Positions 10,482-19,289 of a DNA stretch of 64,000 nucleotides are shown here, piece by piece; position 1 is the first letter of the stretch, and each line of letters begins with the position of its first letter. The position numbers and the translations under genes are program-made. Under the pieces are notes generated by a model that did not search any database, was not told where the DNA came from, and was given only the letters and a program-made list of their open reading frames with translations. Origin of the DNA: Rathayibacter sp. VKM Ac-2754 (GTDB lineage Bacteria; Actinomycetota; Actinomycetes; Actinomycetales; Microbacteriaceae). The stretch is from the NCBI RefSeq assembly GCF_009807095.1, contig NZ_WUCC01000001.1, positions 124,001-188,000 of the forward strand, read 5' to 3'.

Positions 10482-10928
10482 CTACTGGGCGACCTGGTTG
10501 AACACGTACGCCTGGGGCTGCTGCGCCGCGTGAGGGTGCTCGGAGCCCGTGTAGACCTTCAGCTTGCGCAGCTGCGCACGACCGAGGGAGTTCTTGGGGA
10601 GCATGCCGCGGATGGCCTTCTCGACGGCGCGGATCGGGTTCTTCTCGAGGAGCTCGGCGTACGTGGTGGCCGAGAGGCCGCCCGGGTAGCCGGAGTGGCG
10701 GTACGCCTTCTTCTGGAGGAGCTTCTGACCGGTGAGGGCCACCTTCTCGGCGTTGACGATGATGACGAAGTCGCCCATGTCCATGTGCGGCGCGAAGGTC
10801 GCCTTGTGCTTGCCGCGCAGGAGCGCCGCGGCGTGGGTGGCCAGACGACCGAGGACGACGTCGGACGCGTCGATGACGATCCAGTCGTGCTGGACGTCAG
10901 CCGGCTTCGGAGAAAAAGTGCGAGTCAC
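10482..10928 (-). CDS. rplM: 50S ribosomal protein L13
   Basis: An early-assembly large-subunit protein. The 148-residue product has the expected core [27 protein letters not shown] and MLPKNSLGR. The frame is open upstream to 11027, but the GTG at 10928 ([16 protein letters not shown]) is chosen because it gives the usual L13 length and N-terminus, and the upstream codons look like leader RNA. The 5' leader is about 120 nt and begins at the shared promoter box at 11052-11073. Confidence 0.96.
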   Translation of the reverse strand: MTRTFSPKPADVQHDWIVIDASDVVLGRLATHAAALLRGKHKATFAPHMDMGDFVIIVNAEKVALTGQKLLQKKAYRHSGYPGGLSATTYAELLEKNPIRAVEKAIRGMLPKNSLGRAQLRKLKVYTGSEHPHAAQQPQAYVFNQVAQ

Positions 10929-11051
10929 TGTGAGTGCTGCTTTCTGGTCGGAGTGAGGTGTTCGTGAATCCCGCTCCGTGGCCGTTCGATCCGCGAGGCG
11001 GGCGAACTGGACCGGTGGAGGGCTCAACTTCGGGCGCTCGGCACACGGCCG

Positions 11052-11073
11052 AAAACACCAAGGGTCGACATTA
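11052..11073 (-). promoter_or_regulatory. rplM promoter with 17-nt box shared with infA
   Basis: On the plus strand AAAACACCAAGGGTCGA (11052-11068) is identical to the sequence upstream of infA at 16673-16689. Read on the minus strand, a -10-like TAATGT (11073-11068) is followed directly by CGACCCTTGGTGTTTT. The predicted start of transcription therefore falls within the box, so the box would be the first transcribed nucleotides. The distance to the start codon is about 124 nt, close to the 115 nt at infA. No clear -35 is visible. Confidence 0.6.
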
Positions 11074-11127
11074 CAGCAAAGAGCTCATCAGCGGAAGCGC
11101 GGCACCGCAGCGGCACGGCGCCGGCGG

Positions 11128-11712
11128 TCAGGACGGGTCCAGCCCCAGCACGCCCAGCGCATCCGTCGCGAGGGTCTCGATCGCCTCCTGGTCGCCGACG
11201 AACGACCGGACCGTCACGAGCTGATCGCCGACGAGCACGACGAGGGTCGATGCGGCGTCTCCGGCGGGGTCGCCGGCCCGGAAGAACGCGCGGTCGCCGA
11301 GCTCGCTCGACTCGGTCGCCCCCGTCGCCTCCTGCTCGTCGACGGTGTCCTCCGTCGCTCCGGTCGCCGCCTGCAGCGCCAGTGCCGACGGGTTGCCGGC
11401 CATCGCCCAGGAGCAGCCGTCGGTCTCCCCCGAAGCGGTGACGAACCCCGACGGGAGCCCGAGCGCCTCCTCGATGGTCTCGACCGGGAGGATCGCGGCG
11501 CAGTCGAGCGCCTGCAGCGGGGGTGCGGTGGGAGTCGTCGCGGCCTGCTCGGGCGTCGGCTCGACCGCACCGGTCTCGACCGCGGGCGCGGTCGTCGCGG
11601 GCGCGACGGTGACCTGCGCCCCCTCGGGGATGTCGATGGCCGGTGACGAGCACGCGGCGAGGGCGACGGCGAGCACCGCGATCGGGACGGCGGTGCGGAG
11701 GAGGCGGATCAT
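11128..11712 (-). CDS. predicted lipoprotein of unknown function, truA-distal copy
   Basis: A 194-residue exported lipoprotein: basic N-terminus, hydrophobic stretch, and lipobox ending A-A-C at Cys21. A threonine/alanine/proline-rich linker follows, then a globular part with LDCAAILPVETIEEALGLP and DGCSWAMAGNPSALALQAA, giving two conserved cysteines that could form a disulfide. The C-terminal segment is VRSFVGDQEAIETLATDALG. The same pattern occurs in the gene upstream of truA (12631-13179). The ATG overlaps the truA stop by 4 bp, which argues for co-translation. I do not recognise a characterised family. Confidence 0.8.
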   Translation of the reverse strand: MIRLLRTAVPIAVLAVALAACSSPAIDIPEGAQVTVAPATTAPAVETGAVEPTPEQAATTPTAPPLQALDCAAILPVETIEEALGLPSGFVTASGETDGCSWAMAGNPSALALQAATGATEDTVDEQEATGATESSELGDRAFFRAGDPAGDAASTLVVLVGDQLVTVRSFVGDQEAIETLATDALGVLGLDPS

Positions 11713-12599
11713 GCGGGGTCCTTCCCATCGGAGTCGACCGTAGCCACTGTCCGCTTGGTGCGGGTGATCACGGCGCGCTCTGCGAGGAAGGCGTCGTCGG
11801 GGTAGTCGATCTCCCGGAGGATCAGCCCCCGGGCGGGCATCACCCCGAAGGCGTTCGTCCGGGCGGCGGCGTCCCGCAGCCCGGTGACCTCCTCGGCGGC
11901 GAGCTTGCCCATCCCGACCGCCACGCACGCGCCGACGAGGGCGCGCACCATGCTGTGGCAGAACGCGTCGGCACGCAGGTGCGCGTGCAGCACTCCGTCG
12001 GCGTCGCGCTCCCACTCGAAGTCGAGGAGGCTGCGGATGGTCGTCGCTCCGACCCGGGCGCGGCAGAACGAGGCGTAGTCGTGCAGCCCGAGCAGCGACT
12101 GCGCGGCGCGGGCCATCTCGCTCTCGTCGAGCGACTCGGTGATCCAGGTGGTGAAGGTGCGCTCGAGCGGATGCCGCATCGACGACGCGTCGGCCAGGCG
12201 GTACTCGTAGCGCCGCCACCGCGCCGAGAAGCGGGCGTCGAAGCCCTCGGGCGCCGCCGAGATCCGGTGCACGGATACGTCGGAGTACTGACCGAGGTAC
12301 CCGCGCAGACGCCGCTCGAGGGCCGCGGCCGGCAGGAGCGTCTCGTCCGTGGCGCGCCGGGGCCCGCTCAGCCGGCGCCACTGCTCGTCCGTCAGGTCGA
12401 GGTGCGCCACCTGGGCGCTCGCGTGCACGCCGGCGTCGGTGCGGCCGGCGACCGTGACGACCGGGCGCTCCTCCGACCGCAGGAGCACCGCGAGGGCGTC
12501 CTCCAGGACTCCCTGCACGGTCCGGAGGCCCGGCTGCTTGGCCCAGCCCGCGAAGTGCGTGCCGTCGTAGGCCAGGTCGAGGCGGACGCGGTGCGGCAT
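11709..12599 (-). CDS. truA: tRNA pseudouridine(38-40) synthase TruA
   Basis: Isomerises uridines 38-40 in the tRNA anticodon arm. The 296-residue protein has the N-terminal LDLAYDGTHFAGWAKQPG, the catalytic aspartate in GRTDAGVHASAQVAHLD, and the tail motif MVRALVGACVAVG. In many actinobacteria truA follows rplQ; here a lipoprotein gene is placed between them. The ATG at 12599 lies 31 bp after that lipoprotein, and its stop overlaps the next lipoprotein. Confidence 0.96.
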   Translation of the reverse strand: MPHRVRLDLAYDGTHFAGWAKQPGLRTVQGVLEDALAVLLRSEERPVVTVAGRTDAGVHASAQVAHLDLTDEQWRRLSGPRRATDETLLPAAALERRLRGYLGQYSDVSVHRISAAPEGFDARFSARWRRYEYRLADASSMRHPLERTFTTWITESLDESEMARAAQSLLGLHDYASFCRARVGATTIRSLLDFEWERDADGVLHAHLRADAFCHSMVRALVGACVAVGMGKLAAEEVTGLRDAAARTNAFGVMPARGLILREIDYPDDAFLAERAVITRTKRTVATVDSDGKDPA

Positions 12600-12630
12600 C
12601 CGTCGAGTCTAGGTCGTCGGCTCGGGCCGC

Positions 12631-13179
12631 TCAGGCGACGGCGAGATCCACTCCGAGCGAGCCCAGCACCGCGACCGCCCAGTCGAGCAGCGCGGGCTGA
12701 TCGCCCACGAACGAGACGATGTGCAGCTCCCGGCCGCCGGCGAGGACGGCGAGCTCTGACGGGCTCGAGGAGGCGTCGCCCGGCACCCAGTAGGCCGCCA
12801 TGCCCAGCGGGACCGGGACGGCTCCGCGGGAGTCGCCTTCGCCGGTGAACGTCTCGACCAGCCGCCCGGGTGCGACCGACACGACGACGGCGGAGGGGTT
12901 GCCCGCGATGGCGTAGGTGCAGTCGCCGTCGACGACCGAGGCCGTCGCGGTGCCTCGCGGCAGCCCGACCCGGTCCTCCAGTGCACTCGCGGGGAGGGCC
13001 GTGCTGCAGTCGAGCGCGACGGCGACCGAGGGCGCCGGCTCGGCCGAGGGCGCCGCGGTGCCGGTCGGGGCGGCGGCGGCGGATCCCGCGGACTCCGGCA
13101 CGTCGATCACGGTCCCGGAGGCGCATCCGCTCAGCAGCAGCGCGGTCGCGAGCACGAGAACCGGGAGACGCAGGCGCAC
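12631..13179 (-). CDS. predicted lipoprotein of unknown function, truA-proximal copy
   Basis: A 182-residue lipoprotein with lipobox L-S-G-C at Cys19 and a serine/alanine/proline linker. The globular domain contains LDCSTALPASALEDRVGLP, DGDCTYAIAGNPSAVVVSVA and HIVSFVGDQPALLDWAVAVLG. These align with the truA-distal lipoprotein over the whole domain, including both cysteines and A-G-N-P-S-A. Translation starts at a GTG (13179) preceded by GAAGGGG. The pair brackets truA in one probable operon. Location outside the membrane is inferred; function unknown. Confidence 0.8.
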   Translation of the reverse strand: MRLRLPVLVLATALLLSGCASGTVIDVPESAGSAAAAPTGTAAPSAEPAPSVAVALDCSTALPASALEDRVGLPRGTATASVVDGDCTYAIAGNPSAVVVSVAPGRLVETFTGEGDSRGAVPVPLGMAAYWVPGDASSSPSELAVLAGGRELHIVSFVGDQPALLDWAVAVLGSLGVDLAVA

Positions 13180-13300
13180 AGAACCCCTTCGGAGGATCGA
13201 CGGAGCGGCGGCTCCGATCGCGCCGGTCGTGACGCTGACACCGCGTCGGAAGGCGGATCACGCCATCGTATGCGACGTTCCGCGCCACGGCGCAGACGAC

Positions 13301-13336
13301 GAGAGCCCCCCGTCCCGGTGGGGACGGAGGGCTCTC
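13301..13336 (-). terminator. hairpin terminator after rplQ
   Basis: A long GC-rich hairpin whose arms GAGAGCCC...CCGTCCC and GGGGACGG...GGGCTCTC surround a tetraloop, 16 bp after the rplQ stop. There is no T-run after it, as is usual in actinobacteria. It separates the rpoA-rplQ unit from the lipoprotein-truA unit. Confidence 0.75.
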
Positions 13337-13351
13337 GAGGTGGGACCGGGA

Positions 13352-13906
13352 CTACTTGGTCGCGGTTCCGGTCTCCTCGACGGGAGCGTCCTGCACGGGC
13401 GCGTCCTCGACGGGCGCGTCCTGGACGGCCGTCTCGTCGGTGGCGACGGTCTCGTCGGCCGCGGCGTCCTCGACGGGCGCCTCGTCCACCGGAGCGGCGA
13501 CGGGAGCCGTCGTCGTGGTGGTGCGCGACTTCTTCGCCTTCGGGGTCACGGGCTCGAGGACGAGCTCGATGACGGCCATGGGCGCGTTGTCTCCCTTGCG
13601 CGGGCCGATCTTCGTGATGCGGGTGTAGCCGCCCTCACGCTCGGCGACCAGCGGCGCGATCTCGGTGAAGAGCTCGTGCACGACGGACTTGTCGCCGATC
13701 GTCGCGAGGACGCGACGGCGGGCGTGCAGGTCGCCGCGCTTGGCGAACGTCACGAGACGCTCGGCGAGGGGACGCAGGCGCTTGGCCTTGGTCTCGGTCG
13801 TCTTGATGCTCTTGTGCGTGAACAGGGCGGCGGCCAGGTTCGCGAGCAGCAGACGCTCGTGTGCGGGACCGCCTCCGAGGCGGGGACCCTTCGTGGGCTT
13901 GGGCAT
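13352..13906 (-). CDS. rplQ: 50S ribosomal protein L17
   Basis: The conserved L17 core occupies about residues 1-118 ([51 protein letters not shown]). A further 65 residues form a low-complexity acidic tail built from [14 protein letters not shown]-type repeats after a short KKSRTTTTT stretch. Such tails are known on actinobacterial L17 and are probably disordered on the ribosome surface. Last gene of the alpha-type unit, 71 bp after rpoA. Confidence 0.97.
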   Translation of the reverse strand: MPKPTKGPRLGGGPAHERLLLANLAAALFTHKSIKTTETKAKRLRPLAERLVTFAKRGDLHARRRVLATIGDKSVVHELFTEIAPLVAEREGGYTRITKIGPRKGDNAPMAVIELVLEPVTPKAKKSRTTTTTAPVAAPVDEAPVEDAAADETVATDETAVQDAPVEDAPVQDAPVEETGTATK

Positions 13907-13977
13907 GGGTTTACTCCAGTACTAAAGGGGTGTCAGCAGGTCGATCGCGAAGAGCCTCAGGCTCCGGTGGCGGAGAC

Positions 13978-14964
13978 CTAGATGCTCTCGTCGTCGTAGC
14001 TGTAGAAGTGGGCGCCGTCGAACCCGGGAACCGAGTCCTTCAGCGACAGGCCCAGCTCGGTCAGCTTCTCCTTGACCTCATCCACCGACTTCTGTCCGAA
14101 GTTGCGGATGTTCATGAGCTGCGTCTCCGACAGGGCGACGAGCTCATTGACGTTGTTGATGCCCTCGCGCTTGAGGCAGTTGTAGCTGCGCACCGAGAGG
14201 TCGAGATCCTCGATGGGCATCGACAGCTCGGTCGAGAGGACGGCGTCGACCGGCGCGGGGCCGATCTCGATGCCCTCGGCCGCGTTGTTCAGCTCGCGGG
14301 CGAGACCGAACAGCTCGGTCAGCGTGCGACCGGCCGAGGCGATGGCGTCGCGCGGCGTGATGGCCGGCTTCGACTCCACGTCGACGACCAGGCGGTCGAA
14401 GTCGGTGCGCTCACCGGCACGAGTCGCCTCGACGCGGTAGGTGACCTTGAGCACGGGCGAGTAGATCGAGTCGACCGGGATCTGGCCGGCCTCGGAGAAC
14501 TCGCTGCGGTTCTGGGTCGCCGAGACGTAGCCGCGGCCGCGCTCGATGGTGAGCTCGAGCTCGAACTTCGCCTTGTCGTTCAGCGTGGCGATGACGAGCT
14601 CCGGGTTGTGGATCTCGACACCGGCCGGAGCCGAGATGTCGGCGGCGGTGACCTGGCCGGCGCCCTGCTTGCGCAGGTAGGCGGTGATCGGCTCGTCGTG
14701 CTCGGACGAGACGACGAGACCCTTGATGTTCAGGATGATCTCGGTGACGTCCTCGCGGACACCCGGGACCGTCGTGAACTCGTGCAGCACTCCGTCGATC
14801 CGGATGCTGGTGACAGCGGCGCCGGGGATGGAGGACAGCAGGGTGCGACGCAGCGAGTTGCCGAGCGTGTAGCCGAAGCCGGGCTCGAGGGGCTCGATGA
14901 CGAAGCGGGAACGGAACTCCGAGATGTTCTCCTCGGTGAGCGTCGGGCGCTGTGCGATAAGCAC
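13978..14964 (-). CDS. rpoA: DNA-directed RNA polymerase subunit alpha
   Basis: The 328-residue alpha subunit: N-terminal dimerisation domain ([23 protein letters not shown] near 27-49) that nucleates core assembly, a linker near 230-245, and the C-terminal domain that binds UP elements and activators ([18 protein letters not shown]). The tail ends in an acidic YDDESI. It starts at a GTG (14964) with an AAAGGAA ribosome binding site. The gene lies between rpsK and rplQ; rpsD is not present between rpsK and rpoA. Confidence 0.98.
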   Translation of the reverse strand: MLIAQRPTLTEENISEFRSRFVIEPLEPGFGYTLGNSLRRTLLSSIPGAAVTSIRIDGVLHEFTTVPGVREDVTEIILNIKGLVVSSEHDEPITAYLRKQGAGQVTAADISAPAGVEIHNPELVIATLNDKAKFELELTIERGRGYVSATQNRSEFSEAGQIPVDSIYSPVLKVTYRVEATRAGERTDFDRLVVDVESKPAITPRDAIASAGRTLTELFGLARELNNAAEGIEIGPAPVDAVLSTELSMPIEDLDLSVRSYNCLKREGINNVNELVALSETQLMNIRNFGQKSVDEVKEKLTELGLSLKDSVPGFDGAHFYSYDDESI

Positions 14965-14981
14965 TGATGATTCCTTTCCGT

Positions 14982-15005
14982 CACGTGTCCGCTATATGAC
15001 ACGTG
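14982..15005 (-). promoter_or_regulatory. inverted repeat upstream of rpoA
   Basis: Arms CACGTGTC and GACACGTG (8 bp, perfect) enclose CGCTATAT in the 148-bp rpsK-rpoA gap. On the minus strand the loop contains TATAGC, which could be a -10 element. It may be an operator or a leader hairpin; the sequence does not decide. It lies 18 bp before the GTG of rpoA. Confidence 0.4.
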
Positions 15006-15112
15006 CGTGTGCGAGGTATGAAGTTGTGAAAGAAATGCGCGATCCGCCGGTCGGCCCCACTCCCCGCCCGGAGGCGGTTCGTGCGGCCGACCGACGGCTG
15101 CGAGTGCTGGTG

Positions 15113-15511
15113 CTAGACGCGACGACGCTTGGGCGGGCGGCAGCCGTTGTGCGCCTGCGGGGTGACGTCGTTGATCGAGCCGACCTCGAGGCCAGCGGCC
15201 TGGAGCGAGCGGATCGCGGTCTCGCGACCGGAGCCCGGGCCCTTCACGAAGACGTCGACCTTCTTCATGCCGTGCTCCTGCGCCTGACGCGCAGCCGACT
15301 CGGCGGCGAGCTGGGCGGCGAAGGGCGTCGACTTGCGCGAGCCCTTGAAGCCGACTCCACCGGACGAGGCCCAGCTGATGACGGCCCCTGCGGGGTCGGT
15401 GATCGAGACGATGGTGTTGTTGAACGTCGACTTGATGTGGGCCTGGCCCACAGCGATGTTCTTCTTCTCCTTGCGGCGCGGCTTGCGCGCGGCCGACTTG
15501 GGGGTAGCCAC
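15113..15511 (-). CDS. rpsK: 30S ribosomal protein S11
   Basis: The 132-residue platform protein near the E site. Basic N-terminus ([18 protein letters not shown]), then [17 protein letters not shown], the [15 protein letters not shown] segment and the C-terminal [19 protein letters not shown], all standard. Starts at a GTG. It follows rpsM by 33 bp. Confidence 0.97.
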   Translation of the reverse strand: MATPKSAARKPRRKEKKNIAVGQAHIKSTFNNTIVSITDPAGAVISWASSGGVGFKGSRKSTPFAAQLAAESAARQAQEHGMKKVDVFVKGPGSGRETAIRSLQAAGLEVGSINDVTPQAHNGCRPPKRRRV

Positions 15512-15544
15512 TTCTTTATCTCCTCTAGGTCCGTGTCGCCCGCG

Positions 15545-15925
15545 TTACTTGCGGCCGGCCTTCTTCTTGCCGGCGACGGTGCGCTTGGGTCCCTTGCGGG
15601 TGCGCGCGTTCGTCTTGGTGCGCTGTCCACGGACCGGGAGGCCGCGACGGTGGCGGATGCCCTCGTACGAGCCGATCTCGACCTTGCGGCGGATGTCGGC
15701 GGCGACCTCGCGGCGGAGGTCTCCCTCCACCTTGTAGTTGCCCTCGATGTAGTCGCGGAGGGCGACGAGCTGGTCGTCGCTGAGATCCTTGACGCGGATG
15801 TTGCCGTCGATCTCGGTGTCGCTCAGAACCTTGAGCGCCCGAGTGCGGCCGACACCGTAGATGTAGGTCAGTGCGACCTCCACGCGCTTCTCGCGCGGGA
15901 TGTCTACTCCTGCCAGACGTGCCAT
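15545..15925 (-). CDS. rpsM: 30S ribosomal protein S13
   Basis: The 126-residue head protein that contacts the large subunit and P-site t[24 protein letters not shown] at the start and the helix-hairpin-helix [10 protein letters not shown] are seen. [18 protein letters not shown] and a basic tail [11 protein letters not shown] complete it. ATG start with GGAGAAG upstream. The 196-bp gap to rpmJ includes a small CATCCCG/CGGGATG hairpin near 16003-16022. Confidence 0.97.
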   Translation of the reverse strand: MARLAGVDIPREKRVEVALTYIYGVGRTRALKVLSDTEIDGNIRVKDLSDDQLVALRDYIEGNYKVEGDLRREVAADIRRKVEIGSYEGIRHRRGLPVRGQRTKTNARTRKGPKRTVAGKKKAGRK

Positions 15926-16121
15926 TGTGGCTTCTCCTGTGAGTGAGTGGAGGTGTGATGCAACGTCGGTGCCTCGGCCTCCAGCCGAAGGTGTCCTCGC
16001 CGTTCATCCCGTTCACCGGGATGCTGCGCGATTTCTGACGTTGCGGAGTGTTCTTCTGTCTTCGTCGGGGCGGCTGACCGCCCCTGCACTCCCGTCGGAG
16101 CAGCGGGTTCGTCCCGGAGGA

Positions 16122-16238
16122 CTAGCCCTGGCGCTGCTTGTGGCGGGGGTTGCTGCTGCAGATGACCATCACGTTGCCGTGGCGGCGGATGATCTTGCAG
16201 TGGTCGCAGATGCGCTTGACGCTGGGGTTGACCTTCAT
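16122..16238 (-). CDS. rpmJ: 50S ribosomal protein L36
   Basis: A 38-residue protein, [20 protein letters not shown] at the start and ending NPRHKQRQG. The zinc-binding set is intact: Cys11, Cys14, Cys27 and His33, so this is the zinc-containing (C+) form. It lies between infA and rpsM as in most bacteria. Confidence 0.96.
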   Translation of the reverse strand: MKVNPSVKRICDHCKIIRRHGNVMVICSSNPRHKQRQG

Positions 16239-16336
16239 TGTTCTTGTCCTTGATTTCGCTGGCGTCGTGCTCCCGGCGGATGCCGGGGCCGTTCCTTACA
16301 GGACACGCACGTCGCGAACCTCAGCGGAGCGAACGT

Positions 16337-16558
16337 CTACTTGTAGCGGTAGACGATCCGGCCGCGGGTCAGGTCGTAGGGGCTCAGCTCCACGATCACC
16401 CGGTCCTCGGGGAGGATCCGGATGTAGTGCTGACGCATCTTGCCCGAGATATGGGCGAGAACTTTGTGTCCGTTGGTCAGCTCCACGCGGAACATCGCGT
16501 TGGGGAGCGCCTCGACAACCGCACCTTCGATTTCGATGACACCGTCTTTTTTGGCCAT
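16337..16558 (-). CDS. infA: translation initiation factor IF-1
   Basis: The 73-residue OB-fold factor that binds the ribosomal A site during initiation. [29 protein letters not shown], and the C-terminal RIVYRYK are typical. The ATG at 16558 is chosen by family length and start; the frame is open upstream. The approximately 115-nt leader begins at the box shared with rplM. In many genomes map lies directly upstream; here lepB and the mannitol PTS genes are in between. Confidence 0.97.
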   Translation of the reverse strand: MAKKDGVIEIEGAVVEALPNAMFRVELTNGHKVLAHISGKMRQHYIRILPEDRVIVELSPYDLTRGRIVYRYK

Positions 16559-16672
16559 AGCCTCACTGTCGTTCGGAAGTAGTGTGTGTACTGGTCGTGC
16601 GAATGTTTCCGCGACGATCCTCCCCCGGGCGAGCGCCCAGGATGCGGTGCGCGGGCGTGCCGGAGCACGCGC

Positions 16673-16694
16673 AAAACACCAAGGGTCGATACTA
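16673..16694 (-). promoter_or_regulatory. infA promoter with 17-nt box shared with rplM
   Basis: The plus strand shows AAAACACCAAGGGTCGA at 16673-16689 followed by a TAGTAT -10 on the minus strand (16694-16689). The arrangement -10 / CGACCCTTGGTGTTTT is the same as at rplM (11052-11073). Both genes encode abundant translation proteins. A shared initially transcribed sequence or factor-binding site is inferred. Confidence 0.6.
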
Positions 16695-16817
16695 CGCGAA
16701 TCCCCGCTCCTCCGCCAGCTCGGGCGTGTCGCGGCCGCCCGCACCGCCGGTCCGCGCCGCCGCCGGCCTCCGCCGCCCGGCCGCCTAGGCTTTCCCCGTC
16801 ACACGGAGGGAGTGCGC

Positions 16818-17531
16818 ATGGCCCGCACGAAGAAGACGGCACCGAGCGAGCGCCGCTGGTACTCGCATCCGCTGGTCACGGTGGTCGTCGCGATCGTCGT
16901 GATCGCCCTCGTGCAGACCTTCTTCGTGAAGGTGTACACCGTGCCCACCGGCTCGATGGAGAACACCCTCCAGGGCGGGGGCTTCTTCGGCGACCGGATC
17001 CTCGTCGACCGCACCGCCGCGCTCGAGGGCGAGCCGGAGTCGGGGCAGATCGTCGTCTTCTCGCGGAACGCGCAGTGGGGCGCCGGCGATTCAGCCGGCA
17101 ACCCGCTGTCCGAGGCGGTCAAGTACTTCGGCGACGTCACCAGCATCGGACCGTCGCACGAGGAGTTCCTCGTCAAGCGGGTGATCGCCGTCGGAGGTCA
17201 GACCGTGTCGTGCTGCGACACCGAGGGGCGCGTCCTCGTCGACGGGCAGCCCGTCGACGGCTCGTACGTCTTCGAGGACTTCCCCTTCGTCCCCGGCTCG
17301 CTCGACTGCACGACCTCGCCCGCCTCGACCCGGTGCTTCCAGGAGTACACGGTGCCGGAGGACTCGCTCTTCGTGCTGGGCGACCACCGCTCGAACTCGA
17401 ACGACTCGATGGGCAACTGCCGCGGCGCTCCCGGCCCGATCGACTCCTGCGTCAAGACGGTGCCGGTCGAGCGTGTCGTCGGCCGGGTGTTCGCCGTCGC
17501 CTGGCCGCTGACCCGCTGGCGCCTGTTCTGA
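16818..17531 (+). CDS. lepB: signal peptidase I
   Basis: Cleaves signal peptides of exported proteins at the outer face of the membrane. The 237-residue protein has one N-terminal transmembrane segment (about 18-38), the catalytic serine Ser46 in PTGSMENTL, the catalytic lysine Lys120 in FLVKRVIAVGG, and the C-terminal box GDHRSNSNDSMGN. A four-cysteine region between 130 and 230 (SCCDTEG, LDCTTSPASTRCF, NCRG, DSCVK) may be disulfide-bonded. The ATG is preceded by GGAGGG at 7 nt. Divergent from infA, convergent with mtlD. Confidence 0.95.
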   Translation: MARTKKTAPSERRWYSHPLVTVVVAIVVIALVQTFFVKVYTVPTGSMENTLQGGGFFGDRILVDRTAALEGEPESGQIVVFSRNAQWGAGDSAGNPLSEAVKYFGDVTSIGPSHEEFLVKRVIAVGGQTVSCCDTEGRVLVDGQPVDGSYVFEDFPFVPGSLDCTTSPASTRCFQEYTVPEDSLFVLGDHRSNSNDSMGNCRGAPGPIDSCVKTVPVERVVGRVFAVAWPLTRWRLF

Positions 17532-17554
17532 CGGGCGCCTCCTGCAACCGAGTC

Positions 17555-17595
17555 GACGGACGGGATCGCCACCGAGGTGGTCGATCCCGTCCGTC
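17555..17595. terminator. bidirectional hairpin between lepB and mtlD
   Basis: A nearly perfect hairpin: arms GACGGACGGGATCG and CGATCCCGTCCGTC with an inner CCACC/GGTGG stem around GAG and one bulged base. It lies 24 bp after lepB and 20 bp before the mtlD stop, so it can end transcription from both convergent genes. Confidence 0.8.
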
Positions 17596-17614
17596 GTCGT
17601 CCGGGTGCGAGGAG

Positions 17615-18754
17615 TCAGCCGCGGACGACCGCCACGACCTGCGGGTACAGCGGGTGGTCGGCGGCGAGGCCGGTCACCTCGGTGACGAACTCCTCGGGTG
17701 AGAGGGTCGCCAGCTTCTCCGTGAGCTCGACGCTCTGCGGGTCCTCCGGAACGTCGAAGCGCAGCGCGGCTCCGATCGCGGCGAGGAGGCCCGTGGGCGT
17801 GTGCCCGCGCTCCGCCAGCTCGGCGGCGGGGCCGATGAAGCGCTCGTGCCGCGAGAGCTTGCGCAGCGGCTGGCGGCCGACCCGGTCGACCGTGTCGGTC
17901 AGGTACGGGTTGGCGAAGCGCTTCAGGGTCTTCTCGAGGTAGGCCTGCTGCTCCGCGTCGCTGAAGCCGTGCTTCTCGACGATCAGCGCCTTGGTGTCCT
18001 CGAGGGCCGCCGCGACGGCGTCGTGCACCTCCGGGAGTGCCAGGGCGTCGGACAGCTTGTGCGCGCCCGCCGCGAACCCGACGTAGGCCGCCGTCGCGTG
18101 CCCCGTGTTCACCGTGAAGAGCTTGCGCTCGATGAACGGCTCGAGGTCGTCGACCCAGGTCGCTCCGGGCAGGGTCGGCTCGCCGCCCTCGAAGGGCGTG
18201 CGGTCGATGACCCACTCGAAGAAGCTCTCGACCGTGACGTCGAGGCCCTGACCCGCCTCCTGGTTGGGGACGATGCGGTCGACGGCGGTGTCGGCGAAGA
18301 CGGCTCGCGACCGCAGGCGCTCCCACTCGTCGGCGCCCAGGTTCGCCGCGACCTCGGTCTGCAGCAGCCGGGTCGCGTTGATCGCGTTCTCGCACGCCAT
18401 CACCGCGAGGCGCGGCGCCGACTCGGCGCGGGCGGCGAGGCCCTTCGCGATGACGGGTGCCACGAAGCGGAGGATGTTCGGCCCGACCGCGGTGGTCACG
18501 ATGTCGGCCTCCGCGATCTCGCGCACGAGCGCCTCTTCGTCGGTGGCCGAGTTGACGGCACGGAAGCGGTCGACCACGTGGGTCGTCGCCTCCTCCCCCA
18601 CCTCGTGGACCTCGTAGCTGTCGGCCGCCGCGAGCTGGTCGATGAGCCCCGCGTTCACGTCGGCGAAGACGAGCTCGTAGCCGGCGCCGTGCAGGATCAG
18701 ACCGACGAAGCCGCGCCCGATGTTGCCCGCACCGAAGTGGACGGCGGTGGGCAT
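17615..18754 (-). CDS. mtlD: mannitol-1-phosphate 5-dehydrogenase
   Basis: Oxidises mannitol-1-phosphate, delivered by the PTS, to fructose-6-phosphate with NAD. The 379-residue protein has the nucleotide-binding [10 protein letters not shown] at 7-16, the EN-A-IN segment (CENAINATR), and the catalytic lysine region [12 protein letters not shown] (Lys211). The ATG overlaps the EIIA stop by 1 bp (TGATG). It is the last gene of the mannitol operon. Fructose-6-phosphate also feeds GlmS, whose gene is 11 kb away. Confidence 0.96.
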   Translation of the reverse strand: MPTAVHFGAGNIGRGFVGLILHGAGYELVFADVNAGLIDQLAAADSYEVHEVGEEATTHVVDRFRAVNSATDEEALVREIAEADIVTTAVGPNILRFVAPVIAKGLAARAESAPRLAVMACENAINATRLLQTEVAANLGADEWERLRSRAVFADTAVDRIVPNQEAGQGLDVTVESFFEWVIDRTPFEGGEPTLPGATWVDDLEPFIERKLFTVNTGHATAAYVGFAAGAHKLSDALALPEVHDAVAAALEDTKALIVEKHGFSDAEQQAYLEKTLKRFANPYLTDTVDRVGRQPLRKLSRHERFIGPAAELAERGHTPTGLLAAIGAALRFDVPEDPQSVELTEKLATLSPEEFVTEVTGLAADHPLYPQVVAVVRG

Positions 18755-19188
18755 CAGGAGTTGACCTCGCCCAGCAGGCTGTAGAGCGCCTGCGAGTCGG
18801 GGGCGTCGAGGAGCTTCTGCACCTCGTCCTCCTCCGAGAAGATGATCGCGATCTTCGAGAGGATCTCGAGGTGCTCGTTGTTGACGCCGGCGATACCGAC
18901 GACGAAGCGCACCTCGTTGCCGTCCCAGTCGATCGGCTGCGCGTAGCGGACGAAGGACAGCGCAGACGAGCGGATCTCGTCTTTCGCGTCGTTCGTGCCG
19001 TGCGGGATGGCGAGCAGGTTGCCCATGTAGGTCGAGACGGTCGCCTCACGGGCGAGCATCGCCTCGTGGTAGGCGGGAGTGACCGCTCCGACGCCGACGA
19101 GCATGTCGGCCGCCTCCTTGATGGCCGCCTCCTTGCTGGTCGCGGTGCCGGAGGCGTTGATCTGTCCGATGGTGAGCACGTCGCTCAT
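18754..19188 (-). CDS. mtlF: PTS mannitol EIIA component
   Basis: A 144-residue cytoplasmic phosphocarrier of the mannitol/fructose EIIA family. It accepts phosphate from HPr on His63 in [13 protein letters not shown] and passes it to the EIIB domain of the neighbouring EIICB. The downstream [22 protein letters not shown] segment is also typical. The EIIA being separate, rather than fused to EIICB, is one of the two common mannitol PTS layouts. A long inverted repeat lies between this gene and mtlA. Confidence 0.94.
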   Translation of the reverse strand: MSDVLTIGQINASGTATSKEAAIKEAADMLVGVGAVTPAYHEAMLAREATVSTYMGNLLAIPHGTNDAKDEIRSSALSFVRYAQPIDWDGNEVRFVVGIAGVNNEHLEILSKIAIIFSEEDEVQKLLDAPDSQALYSLLGEVNS

Positions 19189-19218
19189 GTCTTCTGTCCT
19201 TCCGAGGGGTGGAAAACG

Positions 19219-19276
19219 GCGAGGGAACCCGCAGGCCCGAGCTGGAAGCCCAGTCGCACCCTACGGGTTCCCTCGC
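19219..19276 (-). promoter_or_regulatory. long-armed inverted repeat between mtlA and mtlF
   Basis: Perfect 13-bp arms GCGAGGGAACCCG (19219-19231) and CGGGTTCCCTCGC (19264-19276) enclose a 32-nt loop and fill most of the 101-bp intercistronic gap. Such stems can stop exonucleases or attenuate transcription, giving unequal amounts of the two proteins. No T-run follows. Confidence 0.65.
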
Positions 19277-19289
19277 AAGGACTGCTGTC

